This document shows positions 20,986 to 34,047 of a stretch of 64,000 bases of DNA, one piece after another. The stretch is from Flaccisagitta enflata. Lineage: Eukaryota > Chaetognatha > Sagittoidea > Aphragmophora. The DNA lies in contig OZ231128.1 of NCBI GenBank assembly GCA_965153355.1, forward strand, positions 15,190,001 through 15,254,000, read 5' to 3'. Below the pieces are notes generated by a model that did no database searches, was not told the origin of the DNA, and saw only the letters and a program-made list of their open reading frames with translations. The position numbers and the translations under genes are program-made. The first letter of the stretch is position 1. Each line of letters begins with the position of its first letter.

Positions 20986-21785
20986 AAATCAAGTCATCCT
21001 ACCTACACGTCAAGGAGAAAGATTAAAACAAAACAATACTCTCTACATAGTTTACAAAGTTTTGGAGAACCTTTCCAACGATTAGCTACCCTAGGGACCC
21101 GTTATTCCGGCAAGATACAAGTATAAAATTGTGTTAACCAAGATAAATGGCAAGGTAAATGACCACAAGGTGGCACAGCCGTCCAACGCGAGTGTGTGGT
21201 TGTGTAAGGCAACAAATGAGTGTGTCTCGTGTTGTTCTCAGGCCCATTAACGTCTACGGAACAGGGAATCATGATAAACAATATTCATCTATGACTAGCA
21301 AAAAAACTTGAGCGCGGCAGAAATAAAGGTATTAAGCAGAGGAGGAGGGGGGTGCAAGGGGGAATGATAAGTGGGGGAGGGGGAAGATAAGGGGGGAAGG
21401 TGCGGGGGGGGGGGTGTGAAGGTTCAGGGGGTTGGGGGGAATGTCAGGAGGGGGGGGGGAGATGGGTGGAGAGAAATTGAACCAAATAAAAGATATATTC
21501 TTAGGCGCTGGCTAAGACGGCGAATTTTTGAGGGAAAATTGAGTTTTCACCGTACTTCTTGGGCAGTAGCCCAAAATGGGATGAAGTCCTGTAGAACATA
21601 GGGAAATCTGTCTGTCCATCCGTATGTAAAAAAAAAAAATCACACACTACTCAAGCAGGGCATGGGTACCGCTGACCACTTACTGCCTTTGAGCTGCTAT
21701 TGTATAAATATCTGGGCAATAATGGTGTTGGAATGCTTTTAGAAGACAAATTGTCTCCAAAGACACTTGGCAAATACATTATTGG
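20986..21785. other. Spacer with G-rich tract and minisatellite-element remnant
   Basis: A purine/G-rich run covers 21340-21470. A decayed minisatellite element in minus orientation follows: GGGCAGTAGCCCAAAATGGG and GTCCTGTAGAACATAGGG at 21560, and CATGGGTACCGCTGACCA at 21662. No exon recognised. Confidence 0.45.
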
Positions 21786-22015
21786 TTGCATGCACGCGAC
21801 TCAACACCTTGGTCTGTTGGTTGGTAGGTCGGTCCGTAACATTTTCATAATTTTGACTTTTTTAGGGTACTTTAGGGTACTTAAAGGTACTTTAGGGTAC
21901 TTATATTACTCTAGATACTCATGGTGCACTAGGGCAATTTTGGGTATTTTGGGGTATTTTCGGTGTTTTGGGGTATTTTTGGGTAATTTTGGGTTTCTTG
22001 GGTATGATATTGCAG
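21785..22015 (-). mobile_element. Hairpin element, variant B, with AGGGTACTTT array
   Basis: Hairpin side GCATGCACGCGACTCAACAC, a GGTTGGTAGGTCGGTCC array, then TTTAGGGTACTTTAGGGTAC and GGGTATTTTGGG units. Related to 11479-12274. Confidence 0.55.
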
Positions 22016-22087
22016 TCGAAGAAACAAAGTTGTTCAGTCTTTTTTTTATTTCTCTGTTCTCATGAGGCGTTTTGGGAAGTTGGTAAG

Positions 22088-22617
22088 CAGGCCCGGCCAG
22101 AAAAATGGCGGGCCCCCCTCTGACCCCTTTGCCCGGGCCCCCTTAACCCCTCTCTTCATACATTGTCTCTAAAATATCTTTATATACATGTTATGTAGAT
22201 TCTACATAATACCTTTAGTTTTATATTCTATTTACATTCAATACCATCAATTTTATCTAGATCACAATAACTACCCTTCAGAATTGTTTATGTTTATAAT
22301 GGTCGAATTAGAGCCTATATAAAAACACTATCAACTGTATCTTGAAAATGGGTTGTGGAATTGTAGTATTAAGCAGGCGTTGATAAAGTCCAACAGGGGT
22401 AAAACATGATCATATCAGAATTTGTTTAATTAGGCTGTCTAAACTAAATAGACTAAATAGTTTTTTTTTTCTTTTTTTTTTCTTTTTTTTTCTTTCATTT
22501 TTTTTTCTTCTTTTTTTTCTCCTCCTTTTTTTTTTTTATCTTTTCTTGTTCTTTTTTTTTTCTGATCTCAGGGGCCCCCTTCTTAGAGGGGGGTGACCCC
22601 CCCTCTGGCCGGGCCTG
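22088..22617. mobile_element. hAT-like MITE with 8-bp target duplication
   Basis: TIRs are CAGGCCCGGCCAGA and TCTGGCCGGGCCTG. A perfect 8-bp duplication TTGGTAAG flanks it (22080-22087 and 22618-22625). The CAGGSSCGGCC start and 8-bp duplication are hallmarks of hAT. The interior is non-coding, with a T-rich half. Confidence 0.85.
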
Positions 22618-22625
22618 TTGGTAAG

Positions 22626-22858
22626 CTTTGGGGGCCAAATGAGACTACTCATGAAATTTATAGCCACAAAAGAGCTATCTTTCCTCTTTTAGATGGTGCA
22701 AAGCAGAATTCTCTGCGATCAATAATTTTTGAGCTATGATTTTTTTCTTCTTTTTTTTTATTCGCATCTTTCTCATGTTCCCCGGAGATCAATATTTTTC
22801 ATTGATTCTTATGTTAGGCCCTATGTAACAGAAAGGAGATGTTATCATGCTACAAAAT

Positions 22859-22860
<2 letters not shown>
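22626..22860. other. Unassigned spacer
   Basis: Nothing recognisable before the CT array. Confidence 0.5.
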
Positions 22861-23876
<1,016 letters not shown>

Positions 23877-24070
23877 TTAGTCGCGTGCACGCGACTCTAC
23901 CCCGCTTTGTCCGACCGTCCGTCCGTCCATTGGTTGGTCTGTTGGTCCGTCACACTTATACTTTTTTTTATCAATTTTATTTCTTTAAGTCATTTAAGAG
24001 TATACTGAGTCATTGTAAGTCATTCTTAGTCATTTTAAATCAATCAGTAAAACTCGCACGCGACTTTTAG
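23877..24070 (-). mobile_element. Hairpin element, variant B
   Basis: Perfect 16-bp palindrome GTCGCGTGCACGCGAC, CCGACCGTCCGTCCGTCC array, AAGTCATTnn tandem words, and far copy GCACGCGACTTTTAGG. Confidence 0.6.
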
Positions 24071-24136
24071 GTGTTGGCCTCGATAATTCTTTATTTTGGC
24101 CCCCGTTGAAACACAAATGTTGCCTCTGGCGGAAGC

Positions 24137-24340
24137 CGTCCTAGGCAACTCTATAAGAAGGTCTGTCCCTTGGTCTGTCCGTCCATCCGTAACGTGAAAT
24201 TTTGGGCGATGCAAAGTTGACTGCAAGAGTAATTTCTGAGCCCCTGCCCCGCAGCATAATAGCCCCTGCCCCTACTGTTCCTGTGCACCCGCACCATTGC
24301 CCCTGCCCACCCGCAAGCCGTGTATTCGACCTTTAGTTTA
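24137..24340 (-). mobile_element. Hairpin element remnant
   Basis: GGCAACTCTATAAGAAGG, CTGTCCGTCCATCCG, repeated GCCCCTGCCC words and far end GCCGTGTATTCGACCTT. The terminal hairpin is decayed. A related left-end fragment follows at 24527-24640. Confidence 0.45.
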
Positions 24341-24812
24341 TCATCACGAGAGGGGGATGGTGGCTCCAATTTTTGGGGGTGCATTACACTATGAAACACA
24401 TATTCTTACAAACAAAGTCTATGATAATGTTTGATTTTTAAGCTCTGGGCAATTGGGCAGGGGCTGTTATGTAGGTGGGTTAGAAAAGCGTTTTTTTCAG
24501 CTATTCTGGCATACATTTTCAAAACAAGGCCGTATACACAACTAATAATAAGTCGCTTGTGGGTTGGAAAGGTCAGTAATGCTGAGGGCAACAGCGGTAG
24601 TATGGGTGTGCAGGGGCTGGAATGTGGGTGGGCAGTAGCAGTTGTCCTACTAAATCGTCCTCTCTGCCTGTTTTGTTTCTCCTAAAGTTTTGTGGTACAC
24701 TTTGTTTTTCTTTTAAAAATATCATTTTTTGGCTGACCCTTCAAAAGAGATGGAGATGGCTACAGATAAAAAAAATACGAAAATGTTGAATGATTTTCTG
24801 CAAGCTTTTGTT

Positions 24813-24925
24813 TTTAGTTGCGGACACACGACTCTACACCTTGCCGAGTCGGTCGGTACATCACATTTTTGAATTCCAAGCGGTTTTTTGCATTATTGCT
24901 CCTGCCCAACCGTCCGTAGCACGCA
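24813..24925 (-). mobile_element. Hairpin element, variant A/F, short
   Basis: TTTTTAGTTGCGGACACACG, GAGTCGGTCGGTACATCAC, AAGCGGTTTTTTGCATTATT. The far end is replaced by GTAGCACGCAACATAAAA. Confidence 0.5.
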
Positions 24926-24990
24926 ACATAAAACCCCCCTCTGCACGGGTCTGCTGCTGAATCATTGATGGAAACATTTGGTACAGGGTG

Positions 24991-25163
24991 ATTTTTAGTC
25001 GCGGACACGCAACTCTATAAGCCACTTTTTGGTCTGTTGGTCTGTTGTTCTGTCAGTCCAATGATCTGGCAGTCAATCAATCCATCATAAAATTGCTTTC
25101 TGAGTTTTTTTTCTCCTGCCTACACGTCTGCTACTGATGCTGCCGTTTATACAGCCTTGCAAG
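24991..25163 (-). mobile_element. Hairpin element, variant A/F
   Basis: TTTTTAGTCGCGGACACGC, TCTATAAGCC, GGTCTGTTGGTCTG array, far end GCCGTTTATACAGCCTTG. Confidence 0.6.
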
Positions 25164-25253
25164 AATCAAAACATTATAACCAAATGACGCAAAATTATAA
25201 AAACTAAGTTAGTCAAAAGTCACAAATTAGATGACTTATATTATTTCATAAAA

Positions 25254-25400
25254 AAACAAGGCCGGATACACGGCTACTCCAGTCGCTTGCGGCTGGGCAA
25301 GAGCACCAGGCTCAAAACGCTCAAAAACGCCAAAAAAGTAAAAAGGGGACCAACCGACCAACATAGAGGGGTGTAGAGTCGCGTGGCATGCGACTAAAAT
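25254..25400 (+). mobile_element. Hairpin element, variant B
   Basis: ACAAGGCCGGATACACGGC, partner CAGTCGCTTGCGGCTGGGC, minimal GACCAACCGACC array, hairpin GTCGCGTGGCATGCGAC then TAAAAT. Confidence 0.75.
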
Positions 25401-25835
25401 ATTTTTGATCAATTTTGCCCCAAAGATGATATTGATTGGCATCACTCAATCTGGTTCTACAATATCATATTTTGAAATTTTGAAATTTTAAAATTTTAAA
25501 ATTTTGAAATTTTGCAAAAAATAATCAGATTTCAGCCAAATGTTGATTTCTCTTCATGACAATAATTTTTAAGATAAATTAATCATTTTTTTGCTGAATT
25601 CACAAGAGCATGACTGCAAAAATGGACTATATTTTGCTTTCATGAAATTTGTTTCTTTATGATATTTTGAGCAAAATTGGTAAAAAACATTTTGTTTGTA
25701 TTGAATAATAAACTTCTGACCAGAAACTAACTTTGGTTTTGCCAGTTATTGCATGATTTTGATGAGATAACTTTCCCCAGTTGAAGAAAATTACCCTGTA
25801 CACACCATTTCCGTTTCAAAAAAAATACCAATATT
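25401..25835. other. AT-rich spacer
   Basis: A short run of AATTTTGAAATTTT words lies at 25470-25515. No gene recognised. Confidence 0.5.
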
Positions 25836-25963
25836 TCAGGTGCGACAAAGCACCTCTTCATCTGGCTGTGTCCGTTGGTTGGTTGGTCGGTCGGTTGGTT
25901 GGTTGGGTAACACATTTGTTTGACGATCCACACATTGTACCATATTGGCCCACTAGGGCTTGT
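25836..25963 (-). mobile_element. Hairpin element, variant D
   Basis: Hairpin GGTGCGACAAAGCACC, GGTTGGTTGGTCGGTCGG array, GACGATCCACACATTGTACC, far end ATTGGCCCACTAGGGCTTGT. The partner motif is decayed compared with the copy at 45691. Confidence 0.65.
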
Positions 25964-26018
25964 TAAAAGCCTTTTAGTTAACGTTGATTCTCGATTTGTT
26001 CTTGTGCAGTAAACGATT

Positions 26019-26650
<632 letters not shown>

Positions 26651-26748
26651 AAATCATGTCCTTGTACTTAATCACAATGTGGATTTTTGTACGAAAGTGC
26701 TATCACTTTAATGGACCATTAAATTCAAATTCAAATTCAAATTCAAAT

Positions 26749-27290
<542 letters not shown>

Positions 27291-27292
<2 letters not shown>

Positions 27293-27513
27293 CCTCACGA
27301 AATGGGCTGCAGCAGCAGCAGCACGTTCGCACACGCACGCACACAGTCACACTCGCATGCGCTTCATGTACATATGGCTATATGCTTCAAGCTTTACTTC
27401 GATGGTTGCTTGGATAAGTCATGATGGAGGAATGCTTCAAGCATTACTTGGAGTCTTGCTCAAAGTCAACCCTGAAGTCATACTTCAAGTCACGCGTGTG
27501 AACATCCCCCTGT
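27291..27513 (+). repeat. 200-bp repeat linked to a CT array, copy 2
   Basis: Matches 11276-11478 from GATGGTTGCTTGGATAAGTC to GTGTGAACATCCCCCTG. The first 80 bp, GCAGCAGCAGCAGCACG onward, is diverged. Confidence 0.7.
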
Positions 27514-27556
27514 TTCCACCACTTCCGCTTCCGCTTCCATTGTTCAAATACTAGTA

Positions 27557-28561
27557 CTACACTGCGAACCATAAAAAAGGTTACAGCTGTTCTCAAAGAT
27601 ATTTCTGGGGAAAAAAATGATTTTTTAATATTTTTTTTTGGGCGAAATGGAAAGAGTGTCATCAAATGAGGCGAATGTTACAAATCCCATGAGTTTTCAT
27701 CAATTATTTTAGATTTTATAATAAAATGAAGATAATGGTTCCAGGATCTGTGTCTGAACAGTGAATTCTTCAAAAAATATAAATAAGGGACCTTTTTTAT
27801 CTGTTTTTTGTCATTTGTACTGCAAGAAATCAATTGAAATCATAGATCATTAGAAAGATATTTGAAAGAGCTTTCATTTGCTGCCAATCTCGCATTTCTA
27901 GCTCAATTTGTTCAGACGCAGTAAAGAAAAGACTGAAGAGTATTCCTTTTTCAAGTTTGAAAAGGTGAATCACCAAAATGTACCCATTTAACTTCAAACC
28001 AATGTCATTTCCAAACGAGTAAGGCTAGGAGGCTGGGATTGGTCTAGAATGAAAGATCTTTTGAAGATCTTTCAAACGGTCACTGATTTTGTTTACTTTT
28101 TTTTATTCAAACAAGGATATTTTAAGAGGAAAAAAAGATCAATAATCTTTTTGAATTTAAGTGAATAAAAAATTCTTTCTTTTGTCATTGATAAAGGGTT
28201 CAAATCAAGTAAAAACCTATCAAAATCAATGACATTGAGAAAGCCCTTCAAAAAATCTGTCATTTGAGCCATTTCTGGAGTTACTAGCTTGATTGGTTTA
28301 CAAATTACAAAAGTTTTTGTAAAATTTGTTCTTTAAAAACTATAACAGAAAATCTTTTGTTTCCCCACGTAGGTTTTGATACATTTGTCTTCATTTTAAC
28401 ATAAAATCCAAACTAATTGATCAAATACGATGGGACTGGTTGCAAATTGTTTATTTTTTAAAGCTCTTTAAAATGCTCATGAATAACAATAAGTTTGGTT
28501 AAATTTAAACAATGTAAAACTATACTGAAAGTTGTAACTTTTTTTATGAGTCGCACTGTAG
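27557..28561. mobile_element. Mariner-like MITE, TA-flanked
   Basis: Ends CTACACTGCGAACCATAAAA and its inverse TTTTATGAGTCGCACTGTAG, flanked by TA on both sides. The inner arms are partly inverted (CAATTAGTTTGGATTTTATG against CATCAATTATTTTAG). No transposase frame. Confidence 0.65.
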
Positions 28562-29479
28562 TAGCTATCCCATCCTCTAAATTGGAAGCGGTCAATCGCT
28601 TCCACATCCCTTCTTCTTACCCATAAATCCGAAAATGCATTCAACGGCGCCTGGATTATTGAGAAGCATGAGAGGCTTGCGTGCTTCGCATAGCAAAAGT
28701 TGGGAGTATCCCTTCCCCTTACTTAGGTAATGTGGAGGAGCAAAAATCATGAAGATGACCATTTTTCTTTTTTCAAAATTCCTTCATCTTCCGTTTTTGT
28801 CAGGGCCCGACAAAATTTTTAGCTGCCTACAAGCGAGTTTTTCCTACCAGCTCTCGCCTACAAGATCATTTACATAAAAGTTGAATACCATCTTGCCCAA
28901 AAATATCGTCTCAGTAAAACAAAATTGTTGTTTATTGTTGTTATTTATCATAAAAAGTTATACATTTCTGCATAAATCTTTAGTATAGGCTCTTATGGTA
29001 CCATATACCCTTTGTATTCAATTGGGAAGACATAGATGAAGGATTCATGTACAATTTTGTAGATTCAGTTCTTCAAACTTTCCAGCAGTTTTTTCTTTAA
29101 TCACTTTCTTACCTATCTATATTCATTTTAAAATAACATTCAAATAGTTTGTACTAGAAAAATCTGCTTGGCGGTATTTGACAGATCTTTCAAAGCTCTT
29201 TCCAATGGTCACCGATTTTCATATGATTTTATAATGATAAGCCTAGAAAAAGTGAAAATGAACAGGTCAATATTCCTCTCCTCATTTTTTGCATATTTTC
29301 TGCTCTTTATATACATGAACGTTTTTACTCTTTTAGCTCTAAAATCTAAACGAATCGAGCCACTGAGCTTTTGCTCTTTCTAATGGTTATTGATTTCAAT
29401 GTTGCTTTAAAGACATCTCAAACACTACGGTGATAATCAAAGGCGAAGTTTATGACTATGGGTAGACAGTGTTGAATAA

Positions 29480-29697
29480 ACAAGGCCAACCCCTTACAGT
29501 CGCGTGCGGTTGTTAAGACAAAAAGACCAAAAGACCAAAAGACTAAAAGACTGAAAGACTTATAGACCGAAAGATGAAAAATGACTTAAAATGAAGCAAT
29601 CGACGAAAAATGGCGAAAAAAAACAAAGTGTTACCGACTGACCGACCAACAGACAGACGGACAGAGTGGGTCATAGAGTCGCGTGCACGCGACTAAA
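29480..29697 (+). mobile_element. Hairpin element, variant B, nested in Penelope-like arm
   Basis: ACAAGGCCAACCCCTTACAG with partner GTCGCGTGCGG, AAGACCAAAAGACCAAAAG words, GACTGACCGACCAACAG array and hairpin GTCGCGTGCACGCGAC then TAAAAA. The other arm shows the empty site GAATAAAAAACA. Confidence 0.8.
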
Positions 29698-29879
29698 AAT
29701 GATTATCACTAGCTTAGTACTTTGGAGTTGTTAAGACAAAATTGGTTCCGAAGCGCGTGATGACAGAAAACAGGGAATGGAATGACAAGAGAAAAAGAAG
29801 GACAGAATATGGGAGAGAGGGATGAAGAGGAGGGGAAGAAGAAAGGGAAATCCAAAATTACAGAGAAAGAACCCAATCA

Positions 29880-31622
29880 AGGGTCAAAATAGACAAAGAC
29901 ACATATAAGAAGCTCTACCCATCGGTTGCCCTTACCCCTACGGCTAACCCAGTCATCAAAGCCCATAAACCAGAAAAGAATTACCCAGTAAGGCTTATCA
30001 CATCCCATATTGGTGCCCCTCAGGAAGGCTTATCCACCCACCTCGGTGAGCTCCTCCAACCCTTAATTGAGAAGAACCCCCTGGTGTGCAAAAATTCCAC
30101 AGAGTTTGTCCAACGAATCAAAGGGCTCAAGCTAGGCCCTAATGAGCGTATGGTATCCTTTGATGCCACCGCACTTTTTCCATCAGTGCCCATAAGTGAT
30201 GCCATAACACTCATACACGAGTTACTCAGTAATGATAACACCCTCGCCACTAGGACTAAATTGTCCTCAAGTGAAATATGTGATCTCATTTCACTATGCC
30301 TTTCTTCGTCCAATTTCATTTACAATGAACGCCACCACACGCAGAAAGACAGTGGCCCCATAGGGCTATCATTAATGGTATCCGTTAGTCAGATCTGGAT
30401 TCTTTCTACCATGCAAAAGGCTATCAAAGAGGAAAAAAAAAGACGCAGCAGCATCGCAGGCCATATTTTCATCTACATGGACGATTGCTGGTGTATCATG
30501 CAATACCCCCGGCCAGGCTTAAGGAGCACCACCACCAACAGCACTGACCCTGCGGCTCAGTTCAATGAATACCTCAATTCCATCCATGAATGTGTTCAAT
30601 TCACTCGTGAAGAGGAGCAGGGCAATGCCATCGCCTTCCTCGACGTTCACGTGACCCGCAATAATGAAGGTACCCTTACCACATGTGTGTACCGCAAAGC
30701 CTCTAATACTAACATCACCATCAAGCCCAATTCATGTCAACATCCAGGTACTGCCATCGCGACTTTCAAGTCTGAAATTTGCCGAGCGTACAGGCTATGC
30801 AGCACGCAGGAGCAGGTTAACCAGGAGATAGAGTTTTTTTTGAAAATGTTTGAGGATAATGGCCATAACCGCGCTAAGTTTGAAGCTATTGCTAAAAATT
30901 ATACCCCACCTAAACCAGGAGAAAAAAAAAAATAATAAGAATAAAAAGAATCAAACGGCCAGAAGTTCAGGGACAATTACATCCCCCAGGACAATTCTGA
31001 AATTCCTGAGAACCTCTCTGATGTCCTCCCATTCCGCAACATCGAAATAGGTGATCAAGTAGAAAAGAGGCCTTACATAGTGATGACCTACCTACCAAAT
31101 GGCACATATCATAAACTTAAACGCAAGTGCAAAAAAGCCGGCATCAACCTTGTCACCAGACCGGGGCGCAAACTTAAAGATATCCTTTGTGCTCCTAATA
31201 AGACACGCCACGACCCCAAGGACAAACCAGGAATATACAGGCTCCGTTGCAAGTGCTCCCCCAATGCACAATACATTGGGCAAACAATATGCCCTATCAA
31301 CGTGAGGGCTAAGGAACACAAAAGAGCAGCTAACAATGCCAATAACAATTGGAACCACTCGGGTATCAGCCAACACAAAAAGGACTGTCCTCTTGCTATG
31401 AACTGGTAGCCCGAAGTCATCGTCAATATGATGAACAAAAATAAAAACAAACTCATCTACGACTTGAAAGTCCGGGAGGCGTTGGAAACCCGCTGTCACA
31501 ACTGTGGCCCAGGATCAGGCCTCAATAAAGACTTTGGTGCCTATGTGAAGACTCACATGTGGGACCCTGTCTTCCACAAAATGAACAATGAACGCGGCAG
31601 GGGGGAGGGGGCCAACCCTTGA
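29880..31622 (+). pseudogene. Penelope-like reverse transcriptase with GIY-YIG endonuclease
   Basis: The frame opens near 29880 without a start codon. It reads YKKLYPSVALTP, then the Penelope-type block YPVRLITSHIGAPQEGLSTH. Next come RT motif A (SFDATALFPSVP, about 30150) and the catalytic YMDD (about 30475). The frame breaks in an A-rich slippery stretch at 30920-30950. It continues one frame over from about 30952 (NYIPQDNSEIPENL) into a GIY-YIG nuclease (PGIYRLRCKC...QYIGQT, about 31230-31280). An in-frame TAG at 31407 interrupts it before the conserved tail (KVREALETRCHNCGPG), which ends at 31622 in the terminal repeat. The RT and nuclease order is diagnostic of Penelope-like elements. 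One frameshift, one stop and a missing N-terminus make it inactive. Confidence 0.88.
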
Positions 31623-31837
31623 TTGGGTTCTTTCTCTGTAATTTTGGATTTCCCTTTCTTCTTCCCCTCCTCTTCATCCCTCTCTCCCATATTCTGTCCT
31701 TCTTTTTCTCTTCTCATTCCATTCCCTGATGATGTTCTGTGTAATCAGTTCAAAAATTCGGAAAGAAAAACATTTGTTTTTTATTCAACGCTGTCTACCC
31801 ATAGTCATAAACTTCGCCTTTGATTGATTTCAATGTT

Positions 31838-32275
31838 TTTTTTACAGTTGTTTGGTCACTAATTAGCCATAAAAGTGAGACAATATTTTTGAGCAAGATG
31901 GTACAGTCGAACTCCGCTCTAACGGACTCACTAACAACGGAATTCCACCTATAACAGATGCAAATTCATGGTCCTTTCAACCCATTTTCTTTTAATTCCT
32001 ATGTTGGCAATAATAGAATTCCACCTAAAACAGATAAAACTTGTTGTTCCCTTGAAATCCATTAGAGTAGGATTTAACTGTGACATAATTACTAGACCAA
32101 AAAATAGAATGATGACAGTTAAGTCTTAGAAACTGTTTCTAGTGTTTAATCCTAATCTCATATGAACAAATCTTTTTTTTTCTGTTTTCTTTGTAATTCG
32201 ATTTTTTCCCTATATCCCTGCCTACAAAATTTGGTTGCTGCCTACAAGCAATGCTTGCGTGCTTGGGCACTTTGT
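31838..32275. other. AT-rich insert sequence, pogo-like end
   Basis: ACAGTCGAACTCCGCTCTAA at 31903 resembles the TIRs of pogo/Tigger elements (CAGTCGAACCTC-type). No partner was found. GCCTACAAG words occur at both sides of the 3.5 kb insert (28830 and 32242). Confidence 0.4.
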
Positions 32276-32837
32276 CTTACCCTGGTTTTTGTTTTCACAG
32301 ATTTCCCAGAATTCAGCAAAATCCTGTGTAGTTTTGTTACAAAAAGGACAATTATTTATTTTAGAAAAACATATTACTTGTAAAGATAAACTAAAATATT
32401 TGAACATAAGCTATAAAAAAGCTTATAAAAAGGCAGAATTGCAATTCTTTGAAAAATAGAAATTTGTAAAAGCTAATTCAAACAATATCAGCATATTGCT
32501 TTATCCCACTGCATTATGCAAATGAGGCCCTCAAAAACAATTTTCTAAAATATGGAAGATGAACGATTTTTGATAAAATTAAAATGGTAGGGGCCTAAAA
32601 TTGGCCACTCCACATTAGGTAAAGAGGGGGAAAAGAAATAAACAACTTTTGCTATGTGAAGCACCCAAATGAGAGGCATAAAAGTCCCCATCAATGCAGA
32701 AACTCGCGAGAAAATGCGTTGATGTTGAAAGACGTGTTCCTGTAGGAATTTATGTGCAATTTGAGTACGTTTGAGTGTACAGACTACAGAGTCGACGTCA
32801 GTGTTCACAAAGAATGAAGGAGCGAAAGAAAAGGAAA

Positions 32838-33617
32838 CAAGGCCGGATACACGGCCATCAGTTGCGGACGGGTGGGCAGGGGCGGAAATGCGCGTTTTCC
32901 CACTTTTCGACTCGATGGTTACGGACCGACGGACCGACGGACCGACCGACACTGCTTTCTGAGAGAAGATTTGTGACAAGAATGATATCACTCCGGTTTT
33001 TCTGCATTTTTGTGTAGGCAGACAAATCAAGAACTATTCATTGGAAAATCATCCCTAGAGCGCATTTTGAAAAAAAGTCAAAAATCTATAATTTAAGCTT
33101 CATTATACATGGATAACTTTGCAAGTTGGTTTGACTAATTTTTTGACAGCAGATTGACAATCCTGATCTAATTCCCTTTCATTTGATAGGTCGCACTATA
33201 TAGTTTTAATAAGAAATGACATTTTCATTTTTTAAGCCACCGTTACAAAAATTACAGCGGTGGCCTAAAATATGAAAATTTAATTTCTCATCAAAACCAT
33301 ATAGTGCGACCTATCAAATTAAAGGGAATTTCATCAGGATCAACAATATGCTGTTTAAAAAAGAGTCAGACCAAATTGAAAAATTCTTTGTGCAAAATGA
33401 AGCTTAAAATTATAAATTTTTGACTTTTTTTCAAAATGCGCTCTAGGGATGATTTTCAACTGAATTGTTCTTGATTTGTATGCCCATGACCTACACAAAA
33501 ATGCAGAAAAACCCGGAGTGATATCATTCTTGTCACAAATCTTCTGTCAGAAAGCAGTGCCGACGGACCGACCGACGGACGGACAAAGCCTCTTATAGAG
33601 TTGCGTGTCCGCAACTA
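32838..33617 (+). mobile_element. Hairpin element, variant A, carrying a nested foldback
   Basis: ACAAGGCCGGATACACGGCC with partner GTTGCGGACGGG. The GGACCGACGGACCGACC array is broken at 32950 and resumes at 33559 (CCGACGGACCGACCG). Hairpin GTTGCGTGTCCGCAAC then TAAAAA. The array host is otherwise nearly identical to 33736-33919. Confidence 0.8.
32951..33558. mobile_element. Foldback MITE, 608 bp
   Basis: The arms are about 290 bp each, starting ACTGCTTTCTGA. They include ACAAGAATGATATCACTCCG, ATCCCTAGAGCGCATTTTG and GATAGGTCGCACTATATAG, and meet at GCCACCGTTACAAAAATTAC. It is related to the inner arms of 17696-19311. Confidence 0.85.
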
Positions 33618-33664
33618 AAAAAGAAAGAAAGAAGGCAGGGAAAGAAAGAAGGAAAGAAAGAAAG

Positions 33665-33668
33665 ACAT

Positions 33669-33735
<67 letters not shown>
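33665..33735. repeat. (GA)n microsatellite
   Basis: Pure GA, ending at the ACAAGGCCGG start of the next hairpin element. AAAG-rich runs flank at 33620-33660 and 33920-34030. Confidence 0.9.
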
Positions 33736-33919
33736 ACAAGGCCGGATACACGGCCATCAGTTGCGGACGGGTGGGCAGGGGCGGAAATGCGCATTTTCCC
33801 AATTTTCGACTCGATGGTTACGGACGGACCGACGGACGGACGGACCAACGGACCTACGGACGGATGGACGGACGGACGGACGGACAAAGCCTCTTATAGA
33901 GTTGCGTGTCCGCAACTAA
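33736..33919 (+). mobile_element. Hairpin element, variant A
   Basis: The best preserved copy: ACAAGGCCGGATACACGGCC, CAGTTGCGGACGGGTGGGC, GGAAATGCGCATTTTCCC, GACGGACGGACGGACCAACG array, CCTCTTATAGAGTTGCG, GTTGCGTGTCCGCAAC, TAAAAA. Confidence 0.85.
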
Positions 33920-34047
33920 AAAGAAAGAAAGAAAGAAAGAAAATAAGTACGAAAAAAAGAAAGCAAGAAAGAAAGAAAGAAGGGAAGAGAGGAAGAAAGA
34001 CATGAAAAGTGAAAGGAAAAGAAAGAAAGAACTAGTCTTCCAAGTAT

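Larger units (their letters stand above)
29404..31823 (+). mobile_element. Penelope-like element with inverted terminal repeats
   Basis: A direct repeat ATTGATTTCAATGTT flanks it (29389-29403; 31823-31837). Left sequence from 29436 (AAGGCGAAGTTTATGACTAT) and from 29700 to 29884 is repeated in inverse at 31613-31823, giving arms of about 210 bp. Inverted terminal repeats occur in some Penelope-like elements. The left arm is interrupted by a hairpin element (29480-29697). The coding region is a pseudogene. Confidence 0.75.
28677..32668. mobile_element. 9-bp-TSD MITE split by nested insertions
   Basis: TIRs TTGCGTGCTTCGCATAGC and GCTATGTGAAGCACCCAA are flanked by identical ATGAGAGGC (28668-28676 and 32669-32677). 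MITE sequence stops near 28800 and resumes near 32276 (CAGATTTCCCAGAATTCAGC). The 3.5 kb between is a separate insertion that includes the Penelope-like element. A 9-bp duplication fits Mutator-type or Merlin-type elements; the superfamily is not settled. Confidence 0.75.

Noticed and set aside
23881-23896. GTCGCGTGCACGCGAC palindrome as a terminator or transcription-factor site
   Set aside because: It is always at the end of the same repeat family, which explains it fully.
30020-31499. Minus-strand frames opposite the Penelope-like coding region
   Set aside because: Antisense shadows of the RT and GIY-YIG frames.
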